A DNA stretch of 64,000 bases from Hyphomicrobiales bacterium (GTDB taxonomy: Bacteria; Pseudomonadota; Alphaproteobacteria; Rhizobiales; Rhizobiaceae). Below are positions 8,797 to 18,763 of the stretch, piece after piece. Below the pieces are notes generated by a model. The model made no database searches, was not told where the DNA came from, and was given only the letters and a program-made list of their open reading frames with translations. The stretch is taken from positions 372,001 to 436,000 of the forward strand of contig UBYX01000003.1 in assembly GCA_900469955.1 (NCBI GenBank), written 5' to 3'. Each line of letters begins with the position of its first letter. Position 1 is the stretch's first letter. The position numbers were made by a program, and so were the translations under genes.

Positions 8797-9759
8797 ATGG
8801 AAACCGACCCAATGACGGTCTTTGACGAACGGGATCTTCGGCGAGCCCGGATGCTCAATCGCGCACTTTGCCTCCTGCCTCGTTATCACCCCGGGCGACG
8901 GCTCAACGCCTTGATGCTGAACACCTTGATCAGGGTGGGCCAGCGGTTTTTTTTCGAGCCCCGCGCTTCAAGAAATGTGGAGATTTCCACTATCTCCATT
9001 GGAGCTGCTCAGCGAAAGATTCCACTCCGGCTGCTTCGCGATCGCAAAAAGTCGCACCCGAATGGAATTTACCTGCATTTTCACGGCGGTGCCTGGGTCC
9101 TCGGCAACGCGCGCCTTGATGACAGGTGGAACGCTGACATTGTGCGCGCCTGCAACGTTTCGGTGGCCTGCGGTGACTTTCACCTTGCCGTCGATGACCG
9201 GCTTGAGCAGGCGATGGAAGACGCTGTCGCGATAACGGAATGGGTGCTCGACCACCTTCGGGAACTCCACGTCGAGCATGTCATCATCGGAGGCGAGTCT
9301 TCAGGCGCTCAATTGGCTGCCAGCGCAATTATTCGTCTTTCCGCCAAACGATCTCTAGACCCGATTACAGGCTTCCTCTCCTTCTGCGGCGCTTTCGACA
9401 TGGAAGGATCGGAAAGCCTCAAAGCAGCCGGTCAACAAAGCCTAGTGATTGACGCGGGCTCGGCATACCGGAACCTCAAACGGCTCACTTACCGATTGGA
9501 ACGGGAGGGACGTTCTCCTCAAGTGTCGCCCTGTGATGCCGTTCTTCACAACATGCCGCCAGCTCTATTTTTCGCGGGAGCGCTAGATCCCATCATCGAT
9601 GATAGCCGTAAGATGTACAATCGGTGGCAGGCGTTCAACGATAACGCCGAGATTGTTGTCGTGCCGGAAGCACCTCACGGATTCGAGCGCTTCCCCACCC
9701 GCCTTGCAGCCAGAACCAAGGCTTACGCTCAAGGATGGATGAAGCGCCGACTTGAATAG
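8797..9759 (+). CDS. Alpha/beta hydrolase of the hormone-sensitive-lipase type (esterase/lipase)
   Basis: 320 aa from the ATG at 8797, which follows a GCGGAGG site; a longer frame opens at 8539, but its first 86 residues resemble nothing and cross the promoter region. The oxyanion-hole motif HFHGGAW, the nucleophile elbow GGESSGAQ (Ser), an acidic residue in GALDPIIDD and a terminal His in EAPHGFERFP give a complete catalytic triad of the alpha/beta hydrolase-3 family. No signal peptide is seen, so it should be cytoplasmic. Substrate unknown; relatives hydrolyse short-chain esters. It is transcribed away from the liv-type binding protein and may belong to the same catabolic function. Confidence 0.85.
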   Translation: METDPMTVFDERDLRRARMLNRALCLLPRYHPGRRLNALMLNTLIRVGQRFFFEPRASRNVEISTISIGAAQRKIPLRLLRDRKKSHPNGIYLHFHGGAWVLGNARLDDRWNADIVRACNVSVACGDFHLAVDDRLEQAMEDAVAITEWVLDHLRELHVEHVIIGGESSGAQLAASAIIRLSAKRSLDPITGFLSFCGAFDMEGSESLKAAGQQSLVIDAGSAYRNLKRLTYRLEREGRSPQVSPCDAVLHNMPPALFFAGALDPIIDDSRKMYNRWQAFNDNAEIVVVPEAPHGFERFPTRLAARTKAYAQGWMKRRLE

Positions 9760-9865
9760 CAGGAGCTTCCGGCAATGCCGCATTGAATGCTTCGGCACAA
9801 GATCGGCAGGCGGGATCCTGACGAGGTGGGCTTCAACCGGCCGTCAAGTCGCCTCACAGAACCAG

Positions 9866-11680
9866 TTACTCTCCACGCCTGTTTGATTTTGGCTTGTTCT
9901 TCTTGAATGGTCGGGGGGAGCCGGGACGATCGGCTGACTTCTTTCCCGGCTTGCCCTTTTGCTGAAAGTCGGACTTCGGACTGTCGGCAAATGTCTTCTT
10001 CGTCCTGGGTTGCGAGACTGGCGAGCGATCGAAATCCGGGACCCCAGGCAGTTTCACGACCCTAACGCCGCGCTCCAGCGTCTTGCTCTTGCCGATCGAC
10101 TGCATAAACTTTTCGGCGTGATCAGCTGCGATTTCGACGAAGGTTTCCTCCGCCTGCATTTTGATGGCGCCGATTTCGCCCTTGGTCAGATTACCGTTGC
10201 GGCAGAGCATCGGGATGAGCCAGCGCGGCTCAGCATTCTGCTTGCGGCCCACCGACAGCGAAAACCAGACGGCCGGGCCGAATTCGCCGCGCGGCGTGCG
10301 GGGGGTGCTGGGAAATTCAGAAGCATGTCCGCCGTCGCGCGGCTTGCGCGCTAACCCCTGCTGAACCGAAATCTCAAGAAGGTCTTCCGGCGCTGACTGC
10401 TTGGCGCGGTAGAGATTGACGAAGGCAGCTGCAAGCTTCTCGGCACTGTAAGTGGACACCAATCGGGCGACCAGTTCCTGCTCTTCCTCTCGGGGCGGCT
10501 CATTGAAGATCGGATCAGCCAGGAGGCGTTCCTGGTCGCGCGCGATCACCTCTTCGGCCGACGGCGGACGGGCCCAGGTCGGCGTGATCTCGGCCCCGGC
10601 TAGGAGACGTTCGGCCTTACGGCGGGCATTGACTGGCACGATCAGCGCACTGATACCCTTTCGGCCCGCGCGGCCCGTGCGGCCGCTTCGGTGAAGCAGT
10701 GTTTCGGAATTGGTTGGCAAGTCCGCGTGGATAACCAGATCGAGGCCGGGCAGATCGATGCCGCGCGCAGCAACGTCGGTCGCGATGCAGACGCGCGCAC
10801 GGCCGTCGCGCATGGCCTGCAACGCATGAGTACGCTCATTCTGCGTCAACTCCCCGGAAAGGGCCACTACGTCAAAATTGCGGTTGTTGAAGCGAGCGGT
10901 AAGATGATTGACGGCCGCGCGGGTTGAGCAGAACACAATGGCGTTGGTCGCGTCGTAGTAGCGCAGCACGTTGATGATCGCATTCTCGCGGTCGGACGGC
11001 GCTACGGCCAGGGCACGGTATTCGATATCCGCGTGTTGCTTTTCCTCGGTCGTCGTGGAAATGCGAACGGCGTTCCTCTGGTAGCGTTTCGCGAGCTTGG
11101 CGATGCCGGCCGGAACGGTGGCCGAGAACATCAATGTGCGGCGATCGTCGGGCGCCGATTCCAGAATGAATTCCAGGTCTTCGCGGAACCCAAGATCGAG
11201 CATCTCGTCCGCCTCGTCCAGGACCGCGACCTTCAGGTCCGAGAGATCGAGCGCATTGCGGCGTATGTGGTCGCAAATTCGCCCCGGCGTGCCAACGACG
11301 ATATGCGCTCCACGTTCGAGCGCGCGCCGTTCACTGCGGATGTCCATGCCTCCGACGCAGCTGGCAATCACCGCATCGGTCATCTCGTAGAGCCAGTCCA
11401 GCTCACGTTTCACCTGCATGGCAAGCTCGCGGGTCGGCGCGATGACGAGCGCCAGCGGGTTGCGTGCGTGCCCAAAACGCTCTTCTTCAGCAAGAAGGGT
11501 CGGCGCCATGGCGATGCCGAAGGCAACGGTCTTACCAGACCCCGTCTGCGCCGAGACCAGCGCATCGGCGGCGACAAGCGCAGGATCGAGCATAGCCTGC
11601 TGTACTGGGGTGAGCGTTGAATAGCCGCGGTTCGACAACGCCTTCGCAATCGCCGGAACGGCGCCGTGGTGATCGGACAT
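9866..11680 (-). CDS. DEAD-box ATP-dependent RNA helicase, DbpA-like
   Basis: 604 aa from the ATG at 11680; a frame upstream to 11722 adds an Arg-rich stretch and is less likely. All helicase motifs are visible: Q-motif region STLTPVQQAM, motif I AQTGSGKT, Ia PTRELA, Ib VGTPGR, II VLDEADEM, III FSAT and VI HRSGRTGRAGRKG. After residue about 470 comes a DbpA-type RNA-binding domain (WFSLSVGRKQNAEPRWLIPMLCRNG), then a Lys/Arg-rich tail. Bacterial relatives act in ribosome assembly and cold adaptation. It stands alone, convergent with the esterase gene. Confidence 0.9.
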   Translation of the reverse strand: MSDHHGAVPAIAKALSNRGYSTLTPVQQAMLDPALVAADALVSAQTGSGKTVAFGIAMAPTLLAEEERFGHARNPLALVIAPTRELAMQVKRELDWLYEMTDAVIASCVGGMDIRSERRALERGAHIVVGTPGRICDHIRRNALDLSDLKVAVLDEADEMLDLGFREDLEFILESAPDDRRTLMFSATVPAGIAKLAKRYQRNAVRISTTTEEKQHADIEYRALAVAPSDRENAIINVLRYYDATNAIVFCSTRAAVNHLTARFNNRNFDVVALSGELTQNERTHALQAMRDGRARVCIATDVAARGIDLPGLDLVIHADLPTNSETLLHRSGRTGRAGRKGISALIVPVNARRKAERLLAGAEITPTWARPPSAEEVIARDQERLLADPIFNEPPREEEQELVARLVSTYSAEKLAAAFVNLYRAKQSAPEDLLEISVQQGLARKPRDGGHASEFPSTPRTPRGEFGPAVWFSLSVGRKQNAEPRWLIPMLCRNGNLTKGEIGAIKMQAEETFVEIAADHAEKFMQSIGKSKTLERGVRVVKLPGVPDFDRSPVSQPRTKKTFADSPKSDFQQKGKPGKKSADRPGSPRPFKKNKPKSNRRGE

Positions 11681-11884
11681 TAAATTAACTTTCGGTCTAA
11701 GGCGCATGCGCCGCCGCCGCAAAGACGCGGCAAAACTTAAGCCCCTCTACTCGGGCAGGCAACCAATGTCAAAGAGCTACTTTTCGCACGCCATCGCGCC
11801 ATAGCTTCAATTTTGAGTTCCACCTAACTTTTTTGGGAGATATCGGTGTCAACCGTCTTTGTGCATCACGCGGCCATTGCGTTT

Positions 11885-12739
11885 TCATATCTGAACGAAG
11901 TCCAGCCCGATATCGAGTGTCGGCGCGCTGTGGGTGATCCATCCCAACGAGAGCAGATCAACGCCAGATGCCGCAACCGACGCTGCGGTTTCAGGCGTAA
12001 TGCCGCCCGACGCCTCGGTGATCGCCCGCCCGGCGACCATAGCGACCGCCTCACGCAGCTGGATCGGCGTCATGTTGTCGAGCAGCACCGCATCCACCCC
12101 GACGTCCATTGCCTCCCGAAGCTGGTCGAGCGTATCGACCTCGACTTCGATTTTCACCATGTGGCCCACAGCGGACTTCGCGCGCCGGATCGCCTCCGAC
12201 ACAGACCCGGCAATAGCTACATGATTATCCTTGATCAGGATCGCGTCATGGAGGGCGAACCGGTGGTTCATGCCACCGCCCGCCCGGACCGCGTATTTTT
12301 CGAGAGCCCGCAAACCGGGTGTCGTTTTGCGGGTGCATACCACCACAGCTTTCGTACCTTCGATCGCGCCGACGATCTGCGCGGTCACTGATGCAACACC
12401 CGAAAGGTGGCCAAGGAAATTCAGCGCCGTGCGCTCGCCGGAAAGAATCCCGCGCGACGACCCTTCAATGGTTGCAATGACCTCGCCTGCCTGGATGCTG
12501 GCGCCATCCGGCACATGGCGAGTCACGGAAATTTTCGGGTCGACCAGCGCGAATGCGAGTTCAGCCGCGTCCAGACCGGCAACCACACCGCATTTGCGGG
12601 CAGCCATGACGACAGTCGAGCGGTGATCTTCAGGGATCACGGCCGCCGAGGTCAAATCACCGGCAAGGCCAAAATCTTCCATGAGAGCTTTGCGGACGGC
12701 AGGTTCGATGACGATGCGGGGAAGTGCGGAGAGATTCAT
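11885..12739 (-). CDS. nadC: Nicotinate-nucleotide pyrophosphorylase (quinolinate phosphoribosyltransferase)
   Basis: 284 aa from the ATG at 12739, which follows the nadB stop directly; an upstream start at 12802 would overlap nadB. NadC converts quinolinate and PRPP to nicotinate mononucleotide, CO2 and pyrophosphate, the third step of de novo NAD synthesis. Family features are clear: EDFGLAGDLTSAAVIP near the N-terminus, SGVASVTAQIV, CTRKTTPGLRALEKYAV, GGMNHRFALHDAILIKDNH, EVEVDTLDQ, and the C-terminal EASGGITPE and DLLSLGWITHSAP. Third structural gene of the nadABC operon. Confidence 0.97.
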   Translation of the reverse strand: MNLSALPRIVIEPAVRKALMEDFGLAGDLTSAAVIPEDHRSTVVMAARKCGVVAGLDAAELAFALVDPKISVTRHVPDGASIQAGEVIATIEGSSRGILSGERTALNFLGHLSGVASVTAQIVGAIEGTKAVVVCTRKTTPGLRALEKYAVRAGGGMNHRFALHDAILIKDNHVAIAGSVSEAIRRAKSAVGHMVKIEVEVDTLDQLREAMDVGVDAVLLDNMTPIQLREAVAMVAGRAITEASGGITPETAASVAASGVDLLSLGWITHSAPTLDIGLDFVQI

Positions 12740-12740
12740 G

Positions 12741-14282
12741 TCAGGCAGTCCTGGCGATGGGTTGGGAGACCGTGGAACGAGCAACCTGTAGCGCTTCTGC
12801 AAGGCTCATCCTGCGCCGCGTTGCATTTGCAAGCTTCAGCGGAAAATCAGTGCGAGCGTGGGCTCCACGCGATTCATGTCGCAAGCTTGCGAAAACTGCG
12901 ATGAGCAATGCGACAACGGCCGGGTCGGTGGCTATCCCTTCGCTCTCCACGAGAGGCAGCAGGCTGGTGATGGCGGTGTTGATGGAACCGGCATTGCGCA
13001 GTACTCCGAGATGACGGGATGCGATCGGCCGGATTGCGGATGGATCCGCTGGCAGAGGCAATACGGCGGGCGCAATAGCTGTGACCTCGGCTGTAGGCAC
13101 GCTCGCAATGTCGTTAGCCACCTGCATACCCATGACGGCTGCTTCGAGGAGCGAGTTGCTGGCTAGCCGATTGGCGCCATGGAGCCCGGTGCACGCGGCC
13201 TCTCCCACGACCCAAAGGCCTTCCACCGAACTCCTCCCGCTGGCATTTGTCGCAACGCCGCCCATGTGGTAATGGGCTGCGGGCCGAACCGGGATTGGCT
13301 CACCCGACGGGTCGATACCCGCCTCCCGGCACAGCGCGGCGATTGTTGGAAAACGATCGGCAAAGCGGCCTCTAAGCGCCCGCCGGGCATCCAGGAAAAC
13401 TCGGCCTCCGCGAGCGATCTCCATCGCGATGGCACGCGCTACCACATCACGTGGCGCAAGTTCCGCGCCCGGCTCTTCGGCAAGAAAACGGTTGCCCCGT
13501 TCATTGACCAGAATTGCCCCCTCGCCACGCACAGCCTCACTGATCAGCCCAAGCGGCCGCCGCGGTGTGTCAAGCGCAGTCGGATGAAACTGCACGAACT
13601 CCATATCTGCAAGCATTGCGCCGGCCCGAGCCGCTAGCACGATGCCCTGGCCGAAATTGCCCAGCGGATTCGTGGTCGCCTCATAAAGGCCGCCGAGGCC
13701 GCCGGTTGCCAGAACGACGCGCGATGTCCGAAGAACTACCGGGCCACGACTGGTCGCACAAAGCAGCCCGGCGACCGCCCCATCCTCGTTCAGGATGCGG
13801 CGCACATCCGTATGCGGGAGAATGGTGACGGACGAGGTCTTCAAGACCGCTTCGACCAAAGCCTTCACGATCGCCGCCCCGGAACCGTCGCCTGCAACGT
13901 GCAATATCCGCCTGCGGCAGTGGGCTGCTTCCAGCCCAAGCGCATAACGGTGGCCCTCAGCTTGATCAAACCGTACTCCATAGCGCTCCAGCTCCGCGAC
14001 AGCCGGCCCTGCATTTTGAAGCATGGAAGCGGCGATTGCCGGGTCGCAGAGACCGTCACCCGCAGCAAGCGTGTCGCGAAGATGCAGATCGGCACTGTCG
14101 TCATCTGCAAGGCTTGCCGCCATGCCGCCCTGCGCCCAGCCGCTCGAAGTGGCTTGGCCAAGTCCGGCTCTGGTCAAAAGAACCACGGGCTGCGGAGCCA
14201 GCGTGAGTGCCGCCATCAACCCCGCCATTCCGCTCCCGACGACGGTGACACGGCCAGAAAGATGCCCGAGCTCTTCGATCAT
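12741..14282 (-). CDS. nadB: L-aspartate oxidase
   Basis: 513 aa from the ATG at 14282, overlapping the nadA stop by ATGA; the frame upstream to 14477 lies inside nadA. NadB is a flavoprotein that oxidises L-aspartate to iminoaspartate, the first step of de novo NAD synthesis. The N-terminal FAD dinucleotide fold reads [15 protein letters not shown]. The segments [23 protein letters not shown] and [25 protein letters not shown] match the fumarate reductase/aspartate oxidase family. It works in series with NadA downstream in the pathway and is translationally coupled to it. Confidence 0.97.
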   Translation of the reverse strand: MIEELGHLSGRVTVVGSGMAGLMAALTLAPQPVVLLTRAGLGQATSSGWAQGGMAASLADDDSADLHLRDTLAAGDGLCDPAIAASMLQNAGPAVAELERYGVRFDQAEGHRYALGLEAAHCRRRILHVAGDGSGAAIVKALVEAVLKTSSVTILPHTDVRRILNEDGAVAGLLCATSRGPVVLRTSRVVLATGGLGGLYEATTNPLGNFGQGIVLAARAGAMLADMEFVQFHPTALDTPRRPLGLISEAVRGEGAILVNERGNRFLAEEPGAELAPRDVVARAIAMEIARGGRVFLDARRALRGRFADRFPTIAALCREAGIDPSGEPIPVRPAAHYHMGGVATNASGRSSVEGLWVVGEAACTGLHGANRLASNSLLEAAVMGMQVANDIASVPTAEVTAIAPAVLPLPADPSAIRPIASRHLGVLRNAGSINTAITSLLPLVESEGIATDPAVVALLIAVFASLRHESRGAHARTDFPLKLANATRRRMSLAEALQVARSTVSQPIARTA

Positions 14283-15250
14283 ATCGCCAACATCCTTTCG
14301 ACCGCGTGGCGGGCAGCAGCCGCGATCGCCGGATCGACCGTAACCTCGTGCCGGTTCTCCTCCAGCGCACGACGGATGTTGGAAAGCGTGATGCGCTTCA
14401 TGTGCGGGCAGAGATTGCAGGGACGGATAAACTCCACACTCTTGTGATGTACCGCTATGTTGTCGCTCATCGAGCATTCGGTCAAAAGCACAACCCTTGC
14501 CGGCTTCTTCTCGGCGACATAATCTGACATAACGGCCGTAGAGCCGGCAAAGTCAGCCTCCGCCACCACTTCCGGCGGGCATTCCGGATGGGCAAGTACC
14601 ATGAGCCCGGGATGAGCTTCTCGTAGGTCGCGGACATCCTGCGCACTGAAGAGTTCGTGAACCTCGCAGTGCCCGTGCCAAGCTACGACCTCCACATTGG
14701 TCTCCCGCGCAACGTTCTGCGCAAGATATTCGTCGGGGATCATCAACACCTTCGGCGCACCAAGAGACTCAACGACCTGCTTTGCGTTGCCAGACGTGCA
14801 GCAGATGTCGGAAGCAGCCTTTACCGCAGCCGACGTATTGACATAGGTGATGACAGGAACACCCGGATGAGCCTGCCGAAGCAAGGCAACATCCTGCGGC
14901 GTGATCGACTCCGCCAACGAACAGCCCGCCTGCAAATCAGGGATCAGCACCGTCTTTTCTGGATTGAGAAGCTTGGCTGTCTCAGCCATGAAATGGACAC
15001 CTGCGAGAACGATGACATCTGCATCCACTTCAACGGCCTTGCGAGCCAAGGCGAGGCTGTCGCCGATGATATCCGCAACGCCGTGGAAGATTTCTGGTGT
15101 TTGGTAGTTATGGGCGAGGATGACGGCGTTGCGGGAGCGCTTCAAGGAAAGGATCGCATCGATATCCTCCTCAAAGGTCATCCATTCGGCTTTTGGAATG
15201 ACGCGGCTGACGCGCTCGTACAGTAAGGATGTGGAATTCGTAAGGTGCAC
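14279..15250 (-). CDS. nadA: Quinolinate synthase A
   Basis: 323 aa. NadA condenses iminoaspartate with dihydroxyacetone phosphate to quinolinate using a 4Fe-4S cluster. Expected Cys residues are present, near residue 110 (QAGCSLAES) and in PCNLCPHMK towards the C-terminus, along with [11 protein letters not shown] and WHGHCEVHE. The initiation codon is GTG at 15250, supported by an AAGGAG site nine bases upstream; there is no ATG at this position. First structural gene of nadABC, directly downstream of the Nudix-type regulator, with a palindromic operator candidate just before it. Confidence 0.97.
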   Translation of the reverse strand: MHLTNSTSLLYERVSRVIPKAEWMTFEEDIDAILSLKRSRNAVILAHNYQTPEIFHGVADIIGDSLALARKAVEVDADVIVLAGVHFMAETAKLLNPEKTVLIPDLQAGCSLAESITPQDVALLRQAHPGVPVITYVNTSAAVKAASDICCTSGNAKQVVESLGAPKVLMIPDEYLAQNVARETNVEVVAWHGHCEVHELFSAQDVRDLREAHPGLMVLAHPECPPEVVAEADFAGSTAVMSDYVAEKKPARVVLLTECSMSDNIAVHHKSVEFIRPCNLCPHMKRITLSNIRRALEENRHEVTVDPAIAAAARHAVERMLAI

Positions 15251-15262
15251 GCGCTCTCTCCT

Positions 15263-15281
15263 TATACTCTAGCTGAGTATA
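15263..15281. promoter_or_regulatory. Inverted repeat before nadA, candidate NadQ operator
   Basis: TATACTC-TAGCT-GAGTATA, a perfect 7-base inverted repeat with a 5-base spacer, ends 13 bases before the nadA start codon. A TTGACA (15321-15316, minus strand) and a possible TATCTC 17 bases further down suggest the promoter sits just upstream, so a bound protein would block transcription or clearance. Assignment to the neighbouring regulator is inference. Confidence 0.6.
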
Positions 15282-15317
15282 TCGCGACGAAAGAGATATT
15301 CTCTATTCGAGTTTATG

Positions 15318-16232
15318 TCAATTGCGGGAGAGAGGAAGTTTTGAGCCCGACAGTGCGCGTTCTTCGAGCACAGCGTGACGATAGCGGAAGAGTTTAGCGG
15401 GCCGGCCGCCGGTCTCGCTGGTGACTTCACCCGTCTCCTCTATCAGCTGCTGCTGATCGATCAGCCGGCGGAAATTCGGCTTGTGCAATGTGAGGCCGGC
15501 AAGGGCTTCAACGGTGCGCTGCAGCTGCAGGAGCGTGAAATTTTCCTGCATGAGCTCGAAGACGACTGGGCGGTATTTGATTTTGGCCCGCAACCGCGCA
15601 ATGGCGGTAGCAAGAATGCGGCGATGGTCGGCGAACATCGGCCGGCCGGCTGAAATATCAAGTGGGGCATGCCCCGCCTCGGCGACCAAGCCAGCTTCAT
15701 ACATCAGTTCGTAGCGCTGCAGCGTGAGATCCTCATTCCACGCAGCATCGTGGAAGCCAAAGGCAAACTCGACACGACGCTTTCGATGCTCGCGACGGGG
15801 CAGTTCCGCTTCGGCCCAGGATTGCAGCTTGTCGGAAATGTCGGACAGGATCGCCGGCCTGCCGCTTCTGTGGTCTTCCCATGGGAAATATTCGTACCAC
15901 CCGTGCCATCCCGGCTTTCCCGCACCGGGAGCCGCCTGCTCGCGGACAAGGCCGAGATAGCTAATCGAAATCGTGCGCCGTTTGGCGCTGTCATGGGTAC
16001 GGTCCCGGTCCGCAAAGGTGTAGAGCTGCTCCAGATAACCGACTGGATGGCCGGTCTGATCCTGAACCCATTCCCTGAGGCCGGACTGCAGGCTTCTGTG
16101 CCCAAGTTCGAACGGGCCAGACGGCAGAGCTTCCCCCCGCCTCACCGTCATGACTTTCGGCTCGCCCTGAGTGACGGCGGTCAGCACGGCTATGAGTTCA
16201 GCATGGGCAAGTCCGACCGTCACGCGGGTCAC
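15318..16232 (-). CDS. nadQ: NAD-biosynthesis regulator of the Nudix-fold plus winged-helix type (NadQ/NrtR-like)
   Basis: 304 aa. The N-terminal two thirds resemble a Nudix-like fold (VTVRRGEALPSGPFELGHRSLQSGLREWVQDQTG, then YLEQLYTFADRDR), but no intact Nudix catalytic box GX5EX7REUXEEXGU is present, so it is probably a ligand sensor. The C-terminal 90 residues look like a winged helix (FTLLQLQRTVEALAGLTLHKPNFRRLI, then GRPAKLFRYR). This layout is known from NrtR and from NadQ, which controls nad genes in alphaproteobacteria. Gene order nadQ-nadA-nadB-nadC and the palindrome before nadA support the role. The start is a GTG; a second GTG at 16223 is possible. Confidence 0.78.
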   Translation of the reverse strand: MTRVTVGLAHAELIAVLTAVTQGEPKVMTVRRGEALPSGPFELGHRSLQSGLREWVQDQTGHPVGYLEQLYTFADRDRTHDSAKRRTISISYLGLVREQAAPGAGKPGWHGWYEYFPWEDHRSGRPAILSDISDKLQSWAEAELPRREHRKRRVEFAFGFHDAAWNEDLTLQRYELMYEAGLVAEAGHAPLDISAGRPMFADHRRILATAIARLRAKIKYRPVVFELMQENFTLLQLQRTVEALAGLTLHKPNFRRLIDQQQLIEETGEVTSETGGRPAKLFRYRHAVLEERALSGSKLPLSRN

Positions 16233-16534
16233 ATCTCCAATTGCGTACGGCCGTCTTTATAACCAGCAGAGCACGAATTGGTAGAGCACGACGCACTGCA
16301 AGATTCCCGGAGCGGTCCTTTCCTGCGCAAGAAGACCGGCCTGGACGACTATCGACGCCGCTGTTAAACTGCAACTACTTCTGCTTGTGCCGTGACCACC
16401 TCTCCTCCTAATGCGGGATAATCGTCATGTGTGAAAAATCCTTTGGATCGCAGGAACTGGCAAGAGGCAAGTTTGTGGCGAGGATCGTGTCCTTGGCCGC
16501 AGCGGTGTTCTTTCTCAGACGCCCGGTTTTCAAA
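16233..16534. promoter_or_regulatory. Divergent intergenic region between nadQ and the amidohydrolase
   Basis: About 300 bases that should hold the promoters of both genes. No convincing operator or hairpin recognised. A plus-strand frame is open from 16427, but the likely start of the amidohydrolase is later. Confidence 0.35.
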
Positions 16535-17860
16535 ATGCTTCGCTCTGGTCGACAATTGTTTGCTGCAGCTCTCCTGCTCGGACTTTGCACCACCGCGAAC
16601 GCCGATGACGTGCTTTTCGAGAACGTCCGCATCTTCGACGGAAAAGGAGCAGGACTTTCGGAACCGTCGAATGTGCTGGTTCGGGGCAACGTGATTGCGG
16701 AGATTTCGACAAGCCCCGTCAACGCCGAGGGCGCTGAGCGCATTGCCGGTGATGGGCGAACGCTGATGCCGGGCCTGATCGATGCGCATTGGCATGCTAT
16801 GTTGGCTGCTTCCACCCCGGCAGAGGCAATGGGCGATGTCAGTTTCGCCAGTATCGTCGCTGGCGATGAGGCGACGGATACCCTGATGCGCGGCTTTACC
16901 ACCGTCCGCGACGTAGGCGGCCCGGCCTTTGGCCTCAAGCGTGCGATAGACCGGGGCATCATCCCCGGACCGCGCATCTATCCGTCTGGCGCCATGATCA
17001 CAGTGACCAGCGGGCACGGCGATTTTCGCCAGTTCACCGACCTGCCACGCAGGATTGGCGGTCCCCTTACCCCCATGGAGACGAGCGGGGGTGCAATGGT
17101 CGTCGACAGCCCCGACGAGGTGCGTGTGCGTGTCCGCGAGCAGTTCATGCAAGGGGCTGTTTTGATCAAGCTGACGGCGGGCGGCGGAGTGTCTTCCCCG
17201 TTCAGCCCGCTCGACGTCACCACCTTTACCGAGCCGGAACTAAGGGCCGCGGTCGAAATTGCCGAGAATTGGGGCACTTACGTCGCCGCGCACGCCTTCA
17301 CTACTGATGCTATCCGCAAGGCTATCGCGGCTGGTGTGAAATGCATCGAACACGGCTTCCTCATGGATGAGGCCACGGCCAGGCTGATTGCTGAAAAAGG
17401 CATCTGGCTGAGCTTGCAGCCGCTTCCCGAATTGATGAGGACAGGCCTTAGGGAGGGTTCAGTCGAGCGCGCAAAAGCCGAAGAGGTGTGGCCGGGCATC
17501 GGCAGGACATACGAACTGGCAAAGAAGTACAAAATCAAGACGGCGTGGGGGACTGATGTCCTGTTTTCCCGCGCGCTGGCGCAGCAGCAGGGAGCAATTC
17601 TGGCCTCGCTCACGCGTTGGTACACGCCTGCCGAAGCGCTTGTCATGGCAACCGGGACCAATGCCGAACTGCTCGCACTGTCGGGCCAGCGCAACCCTTA
17701 TCCGGGTAGGCTCGGCGTGGTCGAGGAAGGCGCGCTGGCGGACCTCCTGCTCGTCGAAGGCAACCCGCTTGAGAATATGGATCTGGTCGCGGATCCCAGT
17801 AGCAATTTCAAAATTATCATGAAGGACGGCGTGATCTACAAAAACACGCTAGCCAAGTGA
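16535..17860 (+). CDS. Exported metal-dependent amidohydrolase (imidazolonepropionase-like family)
   Basis: 441 aa from the ATG at 16535; this start gives a signal peptide (MLRSGRQLFAAALLLGLCTT, cleavage near ANADD). An earlier ATG at 16427 would place a second hydrophobic stretch in front. Metal-binding signatures of the amidohydrolase fold are in order: DAHWHAM (HxH), the carboxylated-Lys strand VLIKLTAGGG, AAHAFTTDAI, CIEHGFLMD and the final Asp in AWGTDVLF. Relatives include Xaa-Pro or Xaa-Arg dipeptidases and imidazolonepropionase-like enzymes. Periplasmic location is inferred from the signal. True substrate unknown; monocistronic, convergent with panB. Confidence 0.8.
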   Translation: MLRSGRQLFAAALLLGLCTTANADDVLFENVRIFDGKGAGLSEPSNVLVRGNVIAEISTSPVNAEGAERIAGDGRTLMPGLIDAHWHAMLAASTPAEAMGDVSFASIVAGDEATDTLMRGFTTVRDVGGPAFGLKRAIDRGIIPGPRIYPSGAMITVTSGHGDFRQFTDLPRRIGGPLTPMETSGGAMVVDSPDEVRVRVREQFMQGAVLIKLTAGGGVSSPFSPLDVTTFTEPELRAAVEIAENWGTYVAAHAFTTDAIRKAIAAGVKCIEHGFLMDEATARLIAEKGIWLSLQPLPELMRTGLREGSVERAKAEEVWPGIGRTYELAKKYKIKTAWGTDVLFSRALAQQQGAILASLTRWYTPAEALVMATGTNAELLALSGQRNPYPGRLGVVEEGALADLLLVEGNPLENMDLVADPSSNFKIIMKDGVIYKNTLAK

Positions 17861-17941
17861 AAAATGCCAGAGCAGCCCTCTTTCCGGATGCGACCATGAA
17901 ACGCGGAAGTCACCGGAGGCAACAGCAAATGGCCTGGAATG

Positions 17942-18763
17942 TTATGACCGCACTTTGAACGTATGTTGTGCCGCCGGGAATTGCCTCGCACGGACCTCGC
18001 GGGCATATGTCTCGACAGCCTTGGAAACCTTTTGACCGAGCTCGTCATAACGCTTGACGAAACGCGGCGTAAAGTCGTTGAACAATCCCAGCATATCATC
18101 GGACACCATGATTTGGCCGTCACATGCGGAAGATGCGCCGATGCCGATCGTCGGAACGTCGATCAATCCGGTCAATTCGCGGGCGAGAGGTTCGACCGTT
18201 CCCTCTATGACAACCGCAAAAGCACCCGAGCTGCCAATGGCGATTGCGTCACGACGAAGTTTTTCGCTTTCCTGTTCGGAATGCCCGACCGACCGATAGC
18301 CACCGGCGGTGTGGACCTGCTGGGGCATCAAGCCAATATGAGCGAGAACCGGAATGCCTCGCACGGTCAAAAAGGCGATGGTATCGGCCATTTCTGCCCC
18401 ACCCTCCAGCTTGATCCCATCGCATCCCGTTTCCTGAAGAACCCGGGCGGCGTTTCTAAACGCAGCTTCCTTGGATTCCTGATAGGTGCCGAACGGCATG
18501 TCGACGACCACGCAGGCGTTGGCTGCGCCGCGCATCACCGCCTGCCCGTGCGCAACCATCATCTCCAGAGTGACGCCGATTGTTGTCTGCATCCCGTAGA
18601 GGACCATGCCCAGTGAATCCCCGACCAACAACAGGTCACAGTGCGGATCGAGAAGACGTGCCATCGGCGTGGTGTAAGCCGTCAGGCAAACGATAGGATC
18701 GCCGCCCTTCATCGCCCGGATGCGCGGGGGCGTCAGCCGCTTCTGTCCTGCGATAGCGCTCAT
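17942..18763 (-). CDS. panB: 3-methyl-2-oxobutanoate hydroxymethyltransferase
   Basis: 273 aa, normal length. PanB transfers a hydroxymethyl group from methylene-tetrahydrofolate to ketoisovalerate, giving ketopantoate in pantothenate (coenzyme A) synthesis. Family segments: [33 protein letters not shown] split over residues 26-58, [35 protein letters not shown] and the [16 protein letters not shown]-terminal motif. The start overlaps the panC stop (ATGA), so panC-panB form a coupled operon. Confidence 0.97.
   Translation of the reverse strand: MSAIAGQKRLTPPRIRAMKGGDPIVCLTAYTTPMARLLDPHCDLLLVGDSLGMVLYGMQTTIGVTLEMMVAHGQAVMRGAANACVVVDMPFGTYQESKEAAFRNAARVLQETGCDGIKLEGGAEMADTIAFLTVRGIPVLAHIGLMPQQVHTAGGYRSVGHSEQESEKLRRDAIAIGSSGAFAVVIEGTVEPLARELTGLIDVPTIGIGASSACDGQIMVSDDMLGLFNDFTPRFVKRYDELGQKVSKAVETYAREVRARQFPAAQHTFKVRS

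Noticed and set aside
16364..17152. 262-codon minus-strand open frame
   Set aside because: Lies antisense to the amidohydrolase, which has a full set of family motifs; the antisense product matches no family.
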